The notes: generated by a model not told the origin, from the letters alone. A stretch of 64,000 nucleotides of DNA from Loripinus fragilis (GCA_964019695.1 OZ026518.1:83323950-83387949); one strand, 5' to 3'. Positions 35,701 through 43,724 are shown, numbered from the stretch's first letter. Numbers and translations are program-made.

Positions 35701-38700
35701 GTTAAACTTGAATAAAAATGAAAAATACCACCCAATGAACCTTAAAACAGAAATGCACTGATCCAGTTGATAAGAGCTGGACATTCCATTCAGCATAAAT
35801 GGGTTATATTTTGTGTAGTACTTATCATTTGTTTCATCTATTTATGATTTAGATAACAGAATCTGAGGGGATGCCCAGGAGTATAGAGACATTATCAGCT
35901 AAAAATCACATAGGAATTGACCGTGTTATAAGTGAACAGTGCAATAAAGGGACAATTTTACAAAAGGAATTATAGGAAAATGACCATTCCATGGTCATTT
36001 TCCTATAATTCCTTTAGTAAAATTCCATGGTAAACTTTGGGAGCCAGGACATGACATGGTTATGTCCAAATCTGTGTTATATCAAGGTGTGTTATAAAGG
36101 GACTGCATTGTATTTCTTATCGTTTGTTTCATCAATTTATGATTTAGATAACAACAGAGTCTGAGGGGAGGCCCTGGAGTATAGAGACATCATCAGCTAG
36201 AAATCACAAACCATTCGTAGCCGTGCAAAGGCAGCTGTCCTCCTCAGCCAGCTATCCACGGATGAGTAGTGAGAAGTCAAGCAGTAACTATGGTTACTCT
36301 GGTGGATACCAGGATACTCCAACACTCTCAAGGTATGACAAAAATGTATAGTTTTTCTTACCCGTCAGTAAAAAATGTGTGTTTTTGGTTTTTGGGGTGC
36401 TGAAATTAAGAACCGTCTCATGGAGATGTTTTTGAGTGCCCACAACATACAGTAAAGCCTGTGTAAAAAGGCCACTCAAAAATAGACAAAACAAGGATCT
36501 TATGGGATACAGATTCGCATAAGTCTAAAGACTTTCTTCTGAATCCCATTTATATACTGTATAATATTATTGTATGTCTTTATATGTTGTTCAATGTACA
36601 AAGTATACAAATAAAATATGTTTAAACCAAATATCTTAATGACAAATGGTAGCCTAATCAAGATCAATAAAGGTCAAAAGTATTGCAGAATGTCCCCCTT
36701 GGAGCATTCTGCAATAATTTTGACCTGCATTAAGCAATAATTGTTCTTGAAGAACAATTTTCGGTCTTTTTGAGGGTGGCTGTTTTGGTTGAGAAATAAG
36801 AAATAGGAGTTCAATAACACACTATTATCTGGAGGCCTGTGGTAACAGAAAAATGCAGAATAGTCTGCCAAGGCAGTCTGATAGGTTAATTAACTGGGGA
36901 TTGCTGAAACGGACATTTAAATCAAACTTAACAACAGCATTTGCCGGGCTCTGTAGGGCAGTTGGTAGCTATTCAGATTGCTGACCCTTGGGTTATAGTT
37001 CGATTCCAGCCCGTCTCCATACAGAGGTTGATCATGAAATATTTTTTCTACGGTCATTCTCCTCCTTCCTCTGATTCAAGAAGAGCTGTTGTCAGTTTCA
37101 CACAGAGTACTGGTTAATCGCTTAGTCTAAGCTTGCCCAGGAAAAGTGTGGTTATGTTAACTGACCTTCTAGACATGACCATAGCTGTTGACTGGGAAGT
37201 CTAACCACAAACCAAACAAACAAAACAAGACAAAACAACAATATTTAACATAATTTGAGCCCTGACATGTGATTTCCAACAATGTGGCATTTTGACAAGT
37301 GTAGACTCAGACGAGCCTTTGCAGCCTTCTGTTAAGCTTAGAGGCTCCAAATGATGTTCGGTCAGTAGCGTAACAGTCATAGAATATTTAAGCGACAAGC
37401 AAAGGCTCTGATCAGACTGCGCATATGCGCAGGCTGATCTGAGGCTTTGCTGGTCGCACATACCACATTGTTGGAAATCTCTCATGTCGGGGCTCATTTA
37501 ATATCAGATGTACTGTATAGGTTGTCATTTTAAAACATATAGTAGTTAATTAATTGAATGATTATTTGAATGATTAAACTATTGAGTATTAATTGATGCA
37601 TAATGTTAGTGATTTTCTGCTTTCAGTGAATATATAAGCAGAGAAAAAGAAAACTTTTTTGACAGAGTACAGAATGAGAATGCTCAAAGACCAGAGTAAG
37701 TTTTAACCCTTTTCAGACCAATGGAATTTACCATAAAGTTACATACATTAAAGTAAGGATGGTCAATTGTATACATTGAGGGGTCACAGGTTGTAATTAA
37801 AAAAAAGATATTGTATTTCTTTCTCTATAGATTACGTATTGGCAAACAGTGCAGACCTTGATGAAAAGCACAGTCAGTAACATTTCTGAAGGTGGATACG
37901 TGTCTGACTGCAGATCTAGGGGTAGTGAGTTTGATCCCGACCCGGTCCCATACTTTCATGGAGATTGATCATGAAATAATTTCTACGTTCAGTCTCCTCC
38001 CTTCCCCTGATTCAAAAAGGGTTGTTGTCAGTCACAATCGAAATTATGTGCATGGTGTTCTGGTCAACCGCTTAGTCAAGCTTGTCTAGGAAAAAATGTG
38101 GTAAGGTAAACTGACCATTTCGACATGACCATAGCTGTTGAATGTGACGTAAAGAATCAAATCAAAGCCACATTATGCGGCATTTCATCTGGGCCGCACT
38201 GTTTGCCAAAGTACCCATTTAGGGGTTTTCCGTCTTTCAAGGGTTAACAAGGATGTCTACTTTCAAAATAATCACTTTCTGCATGTAAGTTGTTGGTTTT
38301 ATGGATAAAAAAAGTTTCATATCTGATTTTTTTAACATAACTCCAATTCAAATTCATTTACCAGAAGAAACAATGCAGTTGTGATTGAAAGCGCCACGCC
38401 TGGTTTGCACTTGCAAAACAAGCATCTTGCTTGCTTCATTGGCTGAAAATTGATGAAGGATGCAGTCTTATCTTGCGGCATGTGTACATGTTATTTCAGT
38501 CATTTACCACCTAGTCAGGGAGGAAGATATGCTGGATTTGGTAACACTGTAGAGAAAAAGAAAGAAGATGATCTCCTTGAGAATACACTATCATCATTAG
38601 CTTCGGTGAGTATGTCCTATTTAAGCAATAGTAACCTAGGCTGAGGGCATTATCAAGGTTTATGGACTGCCCAAGGGCCATGGCCTGATATGATATGGCC

Positions 38701-41700
38701 TGGGCATCTGCATTTTATAATTTTCCCTAAACGCACCTTTGTATGGATAATTTCATTGCTTTAGTTGACTATCGATAAATTATTATACTGTTTTATACTA
38801 CGAAGTAACGTGTTAGTAGTACATTTTTGAGAGAAAGGTTTTCTAATCATGACGAAACAGTTACACCAAATGCCGAGTGAGGCCATAATAACGATTCTGT
38901 GCCTAGTTCGGGTTTACAAAAATTTGGCATGTGGTCTTCTTTGCTTGTTCCTATGAAATGAATTACTGTGTTTCCTTGTTTCTCAATTCAAAATCGACCT
39001 GCTCTATAAAAGTTTAATACCGCTGTTCATTTGATTTTTAAACAATTTTCTAACTTGTTTTACTGTATAAATTGTCCTTTCTGTGTGTTTCTCCAAACAC
39101 TGATTTGTTTACATCGGGCTCGAAGCCAATTTATTTTCTTTCGAGCACCAAGCAACAGGACAACCATAACTGATTAAAGAAAATGATCACAGGGCTCTCC
39201 CGTTAGGTGTGATCCAAGTCAAATCAGACTTGTCCAATAAAATGCTCGTTAATTTTGTGTAAATAGACAAACTGCTCTTCCGCCCTATAAATGTTGGGGT
39301 CTGATAGAAATGCTTGTGATGGGTTGGCGATGTGCTTGGAAAAAGTGTGACGAATATTATCAGCGGATGTCATATTTTGTGTTTGGGGTCAATACTTTTT
39401 TGGGGTGGCTAAAAACTAAACATTCATTTCATGTAGTGCGTCATAGGCTATAAATAAAGATGTTAGAAATTATGAAGTCATTTCTAACCACAGGCCCCCT
39501 CCCATGTCTTGGGGGAGGGCCGGGGTTGCAGAGCAAATGAGCTGTTTTTTTAACTTTTACATACATGTAGATAAATGAAGGCAAACATGGCAGTGCAGTG
39601 CAAAAATACCAGACTGCGGGGTATAACTGCCATTGTTTAACCAGCTTACTGTCCTCGCAGTGTGGGGTTATAACAGGGAACTGCAGATGAAATATCAAAG
39701 CCCCCCCCCCCCCCCCCCCCCCCTTACGGCTGGGGGCCGTAGTTACAAGGTGACTGGTGCATTAGACGATGAAGAGAGCAGCCAAATAACATGATTTCTG
39801 ATAATGAATCCAATTAGCAGTCCCCTCAAATGAATAGTTTGAAAAGTATTATCTGTTGCACTTGTAGTTTTGTTCTTGAGCTGTCAAGCAGACAACGGAA
39901 CTATACAATGTGTCGTTTTACCATAAATGCTCAGAAAACAGTTCGAAATTTGATTCTCACAAAATATGATTTATCAGACAGATTTGTAATTTGCACAGTC
40001 CCTTCAAAAACCAAGAATTATCCTGCTGGTGACCGTTTTCTTTATCATAAAGCCTGATATAAGAAAGTAAACATGGTAATCATTGATCTGTATAAACCAT
40101 GTGTTACCCATATGATCTACAATGTTGGAAAAGTGAGAAATTTTCTAAATCGAAGACATTTAAGTCATTTTATTTTACAAGAGATTCCAGACTTATGTTT
40201 TTACCATAAATATTAAAATATGCTATTGTATATTAGGCGGTGTTTTATTACATGCTTGTGCAAAATTTTAGCCTAAAATTTTATCATTAAAGACATTTTA
40301 AAAAAGAATTACGATGTTCACTGAATTTCTGTACGCACAGTAGTTCCGTTTTTACCTCCCTATTCCTAGAATTATATTTGTTTTGATAGAAAACCTCAAG
40401 TAAAAATCATTTTTAAAGCAAACACCTTTAAAATCCAAATGTTGCAGGCCAGATAAAAGTGTGATAAAAGTGAGTTAGAAGTAATTTTATTGTTTCTCAA
40501 CCAATAGATATGTTGTGGGTTCTCATAAAAAGGGTCTGAATGAAGTGGTTCATTTGAGCACCAAAAATATTTCAAGATACTGTTAATTTAATCAGAATCA
40601 AGTGTGTCCCAAATTTTCTTTCGACTTTTGGGTCAACAGATGAGATTTGGTGCTTATCTAAATTGTGCTTGTAAATGCAATCAGTGAAGGCTGTGATCAG
40701 CCTAATTATTACTTAGACCTGCCAGAGCCATTGCTGCTTTTATACACAAAGTATGCAAGCAGATGGCAAAAATAGGCTTCTTAACCATCCATGAGACAGA
40801 TATGCATAAATGTTTAAAGAGTGCCACATAGGTTTAGATAAACAACATTTTTGAACGTAAAATTGTAAATATTTTCTTACCCATCAGTTTTAACATATGT
40901 TTTGGGCGCTCAAAAGAATCGTCTCATTGAGACGGTTCTTTTGAGTACCCAAAACATATGTTTTGGTTGAGAAATAAGATTTTTTTTTTTTGGTACGCAT
41001 TCTTAACTTAAGTCCTGTGGCATACATGCCAATATTATAACTACCAAAAATCTAAATAAAATTGTGCTGTAGATGGCGTATCATTGCAAATCCATGCTGA
41101 TAGCTTCACCAGAAGCCAGCTGATCAGGATACACACTGTTTTCCATTCACACAATGAATCCATATTAATGATGAAAATTGTATCACTGTGTGCTCTGGAA
41201 ATCAGAAATTGATAAAAATTCATAGCTAAAAAAATGACTTTCTATGTGATTATAAGAGCATGAGGGCTTATTAGGTATAGGTACAGTAAATCTGTGTAAA
41301 ACGGCCACTCTCAAAAAGACTGAAATTTGGTTTTCAAGACCAATTATCACTTAATGCAGGTCGAAAGTATTGCAGAATGCATCAAGGGGAGCATTCTGCA
41401 ATACTGTCGACCTTCATAAAGCTACCATTTGTCATTAAGACCTTTGTTTTGTCTATTTTTGGGTGGCCGGTTTACACAGATTTTACTGTATATGCACTTC
41501 TTATTTCCAGTAAATCCAGTGGTGTAACTTCATGATATTATGGCTTCATCATGTGACTGAATCAAAGCACTGAGAGTACTGATGGTGACGAAAAAACAGT
41601 GTAGGTCCAAATCAGCTGGCTTCATTTAATGAAGCCAGCTGAATAGGACCTACACTGTTGTCAAAAGAAGGCACAGATTTTTGGGTCAAATTAAGTATTC

Positions 41701-41800
41701 TTAAAATAAACATGTCTGACCGATGTTTTTGTATCTTATTTAGGGCTGGTCCTCGTTCACGGCTGGAGCAACAAAGTTTGCCAGTGTAGCTTCAGAAAAG
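26645..41800 (+). CDS. ARFGAP1: ArfGAP1, ADP-ribosylation factor GTPase-activating protein (5' seven exons)
   Basis: ArfGAP1 stimulates GTP hydrolysis by Arf1 at the Golgi and so controls COPI coat assembly. Exons are 26645-26704, 32381-32490, 33710-33881, 36148-36332, 37627-37695, 38500-38605 and 41744-41800. Together they give 759 nt, 253 codons with no stop, and all junctions are GT-AG and in phase. Residues 1-20 are [20 protein letters not shown]. The C4 zinc finger CX2CX16CX2C uses C22, C25, C42 and C45, and the arginine finger is R50 in SGKHRGLG. The ArfGAP domain continues through MDKWKD and [10 protein letters not shown] (to about residue 114). Residues 208-215 are RYAGFGNT, and residues 224-253 begin an ALPS motif. 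Vertebrate ArfGAP1 is about 400-415 residues, so the C-terminal ~150 are not found here. The start is fixed by homology to MASPR. Confidence 0.97.
26745..27118 (-). mobile_element. tRNA-derived SINE, family S2, minus copy
   Basis: Reverse complement of the 22708-23045 element, from the CTTTCTCTCTATATACTG-side tail to the tRNA head (GGATCGAACCTGGGACC, CACTGAGCTACCACGC on the + strand). It lies in intron 1 of ArfGAP1, close after exon 1. Confidence 0.85.
27150..27322 (+). pseudogene. LINE RT fragment L1a, interrupted by T1 copy 2
   Basis: The frame gives [18 protein letters not shown] and [10 protein letters not shown], a standard LINE C-terminal block. The LINE resumes at 28804 after the inserted TIR element, where [15 protein letters not shown] sequence is the next conserved part. 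Confidence 0.75.
27323..28795. mobile_element. TIR element T1, copy 2 (inverted relative to copy 1)
   Basis: The ends are GCGGTGCGTATAATAACAGG and CCGGTTAGTAAACGCACCC-like inverted repeats. An exact 8-bp target duplication TGATATCT is at 27315-27322 and 28796-28803. Copy 1 is at 6669-8597. This copy lacks the hAT and SINE insertions of copy 1, but has its own nested element at 27553-28212. An 8-bp TSD suits hAT-like elements, although the terminus is not the usual CAGGG/TAGGG. Confidence 0.9.
27553..28212. mobile_element. Nested TIR element, 660 bp
   Basis: The termini CAGTGACCTATATAAGAGTG and CACTCTAATATAGGTCACTG are inverted repeats. ATAGAAA is duplicated at 27546-27552 and 28213-28219. 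Copy 1 of T1 has the empty site (near 8085, inverted: TTATTTCTATAGAATG). No transposase is visible. Confidence 0.88.
28804..29185 (+). pseudogene. LINE L1b, 3' part with GATA tail
   Basis: The frames give [18 protein letters not shown] and [10 protein letters not shown] in adjacent frames, which is the C terminus of the LINE begun at 27150. The 3' end is GAAGAGATAGATAGATC near 29160. Reading frames are broken. Confidence 0.7.
29225..30350 (+). pseudogene. LINE L2, 3' fragment with an internal TIR insertion
   Basis: [39 protein letters not shown] and a [19 protein letters not shown] end identify the LINE C terminus. The 3' UTR (…CCTCTATTTTCGATCTGCTT) is interrupted at about 29680 and resumes at about 30226, ending near GCCAAAATACCCGCGAGGGT. 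The third copy, L3, has the uninterrupted version. Confidence 0.75.
29679..30225. mobile_element. TIR element inside LINE L2
   Basis: GTAAACTTACCGAATCCGGC on the left is mirrored by GCCCGATTCGGTAAATTTAC on the right. LINE 3' UTR sequence continues on both sides. An inner palindrome (GATCAGCTGGCTTCATATTC / GAATATGGAGCCAGCTGATC) lies at 29915-30000. Exact ends are uncertain by a few bases. Confidence 0.65.
30862..31930 (+). mobile_element. SINE family S3 split by LINE L3
   Basis: The head has box A GGCTCAGTTGGTAGAATG and box B-like AGTTCGAGTTT. The body TCTTTGAGCAAGACACTTTA, TTGGTTCAACCCAGGAAGAC stops at 31002. The rest, GGAAATTATCCTGTCATGAC, TGAAAAATTGTTGACTAGAG and AAAGCATCAAAACAAACAAA, resumes at 31855. 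AGACA is present on both sides of the LINE. Confidence 0.85.
31003..31854 (+). pseudogene. LINE L3 3' fragment inserted in a SINE
   Basis: The frames give [25 protein letters not shown], and later C-terminal blocks ending [11 protein letters not shown], followed by a 3' UTR and a short GATAGATAG tail. A 5-bp target duplication AGACA (30998-31002 and 31855-31859) flanks it. It belongs to the same family as L1 and L2. Stops and frameshifts are frequent. Confidence 0.85.
32140..32320. mobile_element. MITE A copy, 60 bp before exon 2
   Basis: Contains the full hairpin AAAAGAACCGTCTCAATGAG / ACGGTTCTTTT with flanking ACATATG arms and AATTTTAGGCTGAAAATTTT at its end. Confidence 0.88.
32381..32490 (+). 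CDS. ARFGAP1: ArfGAP1 coding exon 2 (zinc finger)
   Basis: The acceptor is TATTTCCAG and the donor GTAATA. It encodes [30 protein letters not shown] and VHL, with all four zinc cysteines and the catalytic arginine. Residue 21 is Thr where vertebrates have Val. Ends after two bases of Ser57. Confidence 0.97.
32550..32695. mobile_element. MITE A copy, one arm of hairpin lost
   Basis: GGTGCTCAAAAGAACTGTCT then directly TGTTTTGGTTGAAAAATAAG and CTCTTATCTAGAGGACC. The second hairpin arm is deleted. Confidence 0.8.
33119..33252. repeat. Palindromic element in intron 2
   Basis: CAAACATGGTTTTCTGATAC and CGTCTGCTAACTCC are mirrored by CCAGCAGATGTTAATGCATA and AAAACATGTTTG. Inner arms GGGTTATTAAAACCCTCC and GGCTCGGGTTTTAACACC also pair. 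Confidence 0.65.
33460..33670. mobile_element. MITE family C copy
   Basis: TTTCAGGAACACTTTCAGAG, GATCCTGATCAGGACGGACT / CTGTCCTGATCTGTGTCCAA, TTTGCAAAGGTTATCAGCAG, then ACTAAGACTCTGATCAGACT. It lies 40 bp before exon 3. Confidence 0.7.
33710..33881 (+). CDS. ARFGAP1: ArfGAP1 coding exon 3
   Basis: The acceptor is TTACTTCAG and the donor GTAAGT. It encodes [28 protein letters not shown] and [16 protein letters not shown], the second half of the ArfGAP domain. The first base completes Ser57; ends in phase 0. Confidence 0.97.
33896..34015. mobile_element. MITE A copy just after exon 3
   Basis: AATTTTCTTATTTCTCAACT, GGTACTCAAAAGAACCGTTG, GATGGGTAAGAAATAATTAA. It begins about 15 bp after the exon 3 donor GTAAGT. 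Confidence 0.8.
34172..34365. mobile_element. MITE A copy
   Basis: TCTAGATAAGCAAAAAAATT, GGGTGCTCAAAAGAACGAGC, ATTTGAGTGCTCGCAACATA, TTACACTCTTATCTAGAGGC. The terminal CTAGATAA/TTATCTAG pair suggests the TIR. Confidence 0.85.
34722..34925 (+). mobile_element. SINE family S3
   Basis: Head: box A GTGGCTTAGTGGTAGAGTG and box B GGTTCGAGACT. Body: TGTGTCCTTGAGCAAGGCGC, TTTATCCTCTGCTTAGTACT, GGTTCAACCCAGGATGACGG. Tail: AAAGCATCAACACAAACAAA. Confidence 0.85.
35338..35520. mobile_element. MITE A copy
   Basis: TTTAGATAAACAAAAATTTT, CAGCGTAAAATTGTAAATAT, GGGTACTCAAAAGAACCGAC, AGTTCTTTTGAGTACCCACA and CTCTTTTCTGGAGGCCTG; the tip of the hairpin is shortened. Confidence 0.85.
35823..35913 (+). pseudogene. 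Partial duplicate of ArfGAP1 exon 4 with its acceptor
   Basis: TTATCATTTGTTTCATCTAT, a TTATGATTTAG acceptor, and then coding-like [19 protein letters not shown]. It matches 36117-36210 at most positions, with one codon (ACA) missing. It breaks off after AAATCACA into palindromic repeat DNA and has no donor. The frame stays open for some codons, so it is either dead or a very unlikely alternative exon. Confidence 0.85.
35914..36100. repeat. Palindromic repeat between the exon 4 copies
   Basis: AAGGAATTATAGGAAAATGA, CCATTCCATGG, TCATTTTCCTATAATTCCTT is a near-perfect hairpin with ~27-bp arms. GTGTTATAA text occurs on both sides (35927 and 36090). Confidence 0.75.
36148..36332 (+). CDS. ARFGAP1: ArfGAP1 coding exon 4
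   Basis: The acceptor is ATGATTTAG and the donor GTATGA. It opens with [13 protein letters not shown], which parallels vertebrate EGREWSLE just after the GAP domain, and continues as a Ser-rich linker with [19 protein letters not shown] partial copy of the acceptor and first ~60 coding bases lies at 35823-35913. Confidence 0.92.
36345..36842. mobile_element. MITE A copy split by MITE B
   Basis: MITE A begins within about 15 bp of the exon 4 donor (TTTTTCTTACCCGTCAGT), runs to TTGAGTGCCCACAACATA, and resumes at 36783 (TTTTGGTTGAGAAATAAGAA, ACACTATTATCTGGAGGCCT). MITE B occupies 36450-36782. Confidence 0.75.
36450..36782. mobile_element. MITE family B copy (Tc1/mariner-like)
   Basis: Left end CAGTAAAGCCTGTGTAAAAA after TA, inner arms GTATTGCAGAATGTCCCC / GGAGCATTCTGCAATA. 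The right end stops at GAGGGTGGCTG, so the right TIR is truncated against the 41284 copy. Confidence 0.7.
36944..37245 (+). mobile_element. tRNA-derived SINE, family S4
   Basis: Head: GTAGGGCAGTTGGTAGC and box B GTTCGATTCC. Body: GATTCAAGAAGAGCTGTTGT, TAATCGCTTAGTCTAAGCTT, GCCCAGGAAAAGTGTGG, GACATGACCATAGCTGTTGA. Tail: ACAAACAAAACAAGACAAAA. Confidence 0.8.
37627..37695 (+). CDS. ARFGAP1: ArfGAP1 coding exon 5
   Basis: The acceptor is TGCTTTCAG and the donor GTAAGT. The frame continues from exon 4 and gives [20 protein letters not shown], plus QRP. It is in place of the vertebrate linker and poorly conserved, so the call rests on splice sites, phase and position. Confidence 0.85.
37800..38250. 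repeat. Palindromic element split by a SINE
   Basis: GGCAAACAGTGCAGACCTTG, ATGAAAAGCAC on the left and GCGGCATTTCATCTGGGCCG, CACTGTTTGCC on the right are the two arms of one hairpin (compare 3695-3785), now separated by the SINE at 37877-38165. Confidence 0.75.
37877..38165 (+). mobile_element. SINE family S4, second copy
   Basis: Box B-like GAGTTTGATCCCGACCC, then GAGATTGATCATGAAATAAT, TCAGTCTCCTCCCTTCCCCT, AACCGCTTAGTCAAGCTTGT, GACATGACCATAGCTGTTGA and AAAGAATCAAATCAAAGCC. The tRNA head is diverged. Confidence 0.8.
38500..38605 (+). CDS. ARFGAP1: ArfGAP1 coding exon 6
   Basis: The acceptor is TTATTTCAG and the donor GTGAGT. It encodes [20 protein letters not shown] and ENTLSSLAS; vertebrates have GNRYVGFGNT and QKKEDDFL. 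A second in-frame acceptor (CACCTAG, start 38515) would shorten the exon by five codons (HLPPS). The first has the better pyrimidine tract. Confidence 0.95.
38606..40480. other. Intron 6 of ArfGAP1, mostly unassigned
   Basis: No repeat family with other copies in the window was recognised over most of this stretch. Contains a poly-C run (39701-39723). Confidence 0.45.
39701..39723. repeat. Poly-C tract, 23 bp
   Basis: Homopolymer of C in intron 6. The exact length may be affected by sequencing. Confidence 0.95.
40482..40572. mobile_element. MITE A, diverged partial copy
   Basis: TTATTGTTTCTCAACCAATA, GATATGTTGTGGGTTCTCAT and GTGGTTCATTTGAGCACC match the central part. Confidence 0.6.
40824..41020. 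mobile_element. MITE A, best-preserved copy
   Basis: From GTTTAGATAAACAACATTTT through TTTTCTTACCCATCAGTTTT, AACATATGTTTTGGGCGCTC, a hairpin TCGTCTCATTGAGACGG, TTCTTTTGAGTACCCAAAAC and ATATGTTTTGGTTGAGAAAT to GTACGCATTCTTAACTTAAG. The whole element is one long imperfect inverted repeat of about 190 bp. Confidence 0.9.
41284..41488. mobile_element. MITE family B, complete 205-bp copy
   Basis: CAGTAAATCTGTGTAAAACG and its mirror CGGTTTACACAGATTTTACTG-type right end are flanked by TA on each side. Inner arms GTCGAAAGTATTGCAGAATG / CATTCTGCAATACTGTCGAC complete the palindrome. The TA duplication points to Tc1/mariner mobilisation. Confidence 0.88.
41598..41664. repeat. Palindrome, AACAGTGTAGGTCC
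   Basis: AACAGTGTAGGTCCAAATCA, GCTGGCTTCATTTAATGAAG, CCAGCTGAATAGGACCTACA, CTGTT. It lies 80 bp before exon 7 and is related to 29915-30000. Confidence 0.8.
41744..41800 (+). CDS. ARFGAP1: ArfGAP1 coding exon 7 (ALPS motif)
   Basis: The acceptor is CTTATTTAG and the donor GTAAGT. It encodes [19 protein letters not shown], matching vertebrate GWSSFTTGASRFASAAKEG in the first amphipathic lipid-packing-sensor helix, which is rich in Ser/Thr/Gly and bulky residues. It ends in phase 0. No following exon was identified. Confidence 0.95.
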
Positions 41801-41949
41801 GTAAGTCATGAATTATTTGTACTTTTCTCTGAACAGTGTTATGTCATACTACCATTAAACTTGCTTTTTAGCTTTTCTAACACACAGTCATTTCAAAGTC
41901 ATTTATATGACATGCTCAATGTCATGGTAAAATTGACTTTAACTCTTCC

Positions 41950-42130
41950 CTTGCTTGCTGCAACTGTTGTCATTTGCTTATAACCTTTGCAAACAGTTTG
42001 GACTCAGACCAAGACCGATCTGGATCCAAATAGTTTGACACTTTGATAATGTTCCTGAAAGAATTTTTATAAAAAATAATTTTGATAAAAAGTCAGCAGA
42101 TGACAACAAAAGCATGTGCTCCCAAAGCAT
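41950..42130. mobile_element. MITE family C copy
   Basis: TTTGCAAACAGTTTGGACTC, GATCTGGATCCAAATAGTTT, GACACTTTGATAATGTTCCT, GTCAGCAGATGACAACAAAA. Confidence 0.7.
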
Positions 42131-42359
42131 CTGTTACTACTGATCACTACTGGCTGACAGTTGACAACTTTTGCTATAACCTTGATATAAATGAAGAATA
42201 AGACTTGATACTTCCACTGAAATATCAAGCTTTATTTAGTTTGTTAAAAAAGAAGAATTTGAAAACATTATCTGAAGCAAATTTAAGGTGATGCTATCCT
42301 GCTTTTAAAGCATACAGCTTTTGTGTCACTTCATTGCAGTGAATGCTACTGAGAATATT

Positions 42360-42550
42360 AACTCTTTCCTTGCTAGCGGTGAATTTTGTAGATAACTTTT
42401 GCAAGCAGATTGGACCCAGATCAGGACCGACATTATGTTTGACACTCTGATAGTGTTCCTGAAAGAATTTTTTGAAAAAAATAATTTTGAAAAAAAGTCA
42501 GCAGATGACAACAAAAGCATGAAAAATTACCCAGCATGCAAAGAGTTAAG
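42360..42550. mobile_element. MITE family C copy
   Basis: GCAAGCAGATTGGACCCAGA, TTTGACACTCTGATAGTGTT, CCTGAAAGAATTTTTTGAAA, AGTCAGCAGATGACAACAAA. About 65% of the previous copy is recognisable by eye. Confidence 0.7.
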
Positions 42551-42754
42551 CACATGGCTGATATATTTTGAGCCCATTATTTACTGATTGATACTTGATT
42601 ATTATATGGGTCATGATTTTGCTGATGTTTACATTGAAGGTGAAAACCAACCTGTGAATCCCCACATTGTCAATCTGATCAGCACCCTTGTTATTTGCTG
42701 TCTGGAAAAAAATGGCTTAATTTACTACATGCCAAATTTGAATATTCTAGCAGA

Positions 42755-42850
42755 CCCCGAGGTTATAAAACTTTTACCATGCTCAACTCAGCTGAGCACG
42801 AAATTTATCCTGCTCATAAATGTTAAAATTCCGACAACTGCATGAAAAAA
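42755..42850. repeat. GAGCATGAAATTT repeat, copy 1
   Basis: GAGGTTATAAAACTTTTACC, ATGCTCAACTCAGCTGAGCA, CGAAATTTATCCTGCTCATA. Other copies are at 44640-44820 (palindromic) and 62110-62190. Confidence 0.65.
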
Positions 42851-43369
42851 GTTTTATATTCTCATGCCTGGTCTCTGAGCCTTATCTGCAGGGTTTCTTG
42901 TGACCATGCTCACATAATTTCAGTATTTATTAATTTTAAAGAAAAGAACCTGTAATAGTCTTGTCCTTATATGCTAAAGGGCTACAGTATAATATTTGGA
43001 AATTTTGGATCGCCTCAAGAAGAAAATTGATCGTGTTTTATGCCAACAGCAAAAGTGCAGATCACCCTGTGTATCCAAATGTCTGATCAGTATTTACTAT
43101 TATATGTTTTTAGTGAGTGATACATATTATCCTAAAAATGTTAAATATGTTTGTGTAGTGTTGAAAAGTAAAGTGAAGTTTAAGCATGCTTTTTTCTCTT
43201 GCTTCTTGCTACAAAGGTTCATGATTGGACACAGGTTAGATAGGATGTTGTCAGGTTTCCAGATAAGATGGCATATGTCTGAATTAATTTTTCTAATCTC
43301 TAGGGCTCAAGCTAGGTGGAGGCTTGGGTGAAAAATCTTTCACCTCATTTTCAGCTGAGGTGTGTGTAA

Positions 43370-43381
43370 GGGGGGGGGGGT
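43370..43381. repeat. Short poly-G run
   Basis: About 11 G residues after GTGTGTAAG. Confidence 0.8.
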
Positions 43382-43444
43382 TGAACATTAATAGACTGCT
43401 CCTAGAGGATTATGCTGTCTGCAGCAAATTATTTATTGATATCT

Positions 43445-43672
43445 ACTGTCATGCTAACCAAGAGTGACAGTGACATAATATTTTGTTTACAATTGTTAAG
43501 TAAAATTTAAATTGTACACTCCACTTTAGCTAATGCTAATCGATAGATCACTTGTGTATTAATCCTATCCTGTGGATAGGTTTAATACACAAGTGATCTA
43601 TCGATTATAAGTCCTTGATAACTTTGTAAACAAAACATGATGTCACTGTCACTTTTGGCTGGCAGGACAGTA
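43445..43672. mobile_element. Palindromic MITE with ATCGATAGATCACTTGTG core
   Basis: Outer arms CTACTGTCATGCTAACCAAG-AGTGACAGTGACAT and ATGTCACTGTCACTTTTGGC-TGGCAGGACAGTAG, inner arms AATCGATAGATCACTTGTGT and ACACAAGTGATCTATCGATT (perfect). No coding potential. Confidence 0.85.
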
Positions 43673-43724
43673 GAAAAGATTATTCCAGTTCATCAACTGA
43701 AAAAACAGAACTCTGAGTGCTGGC

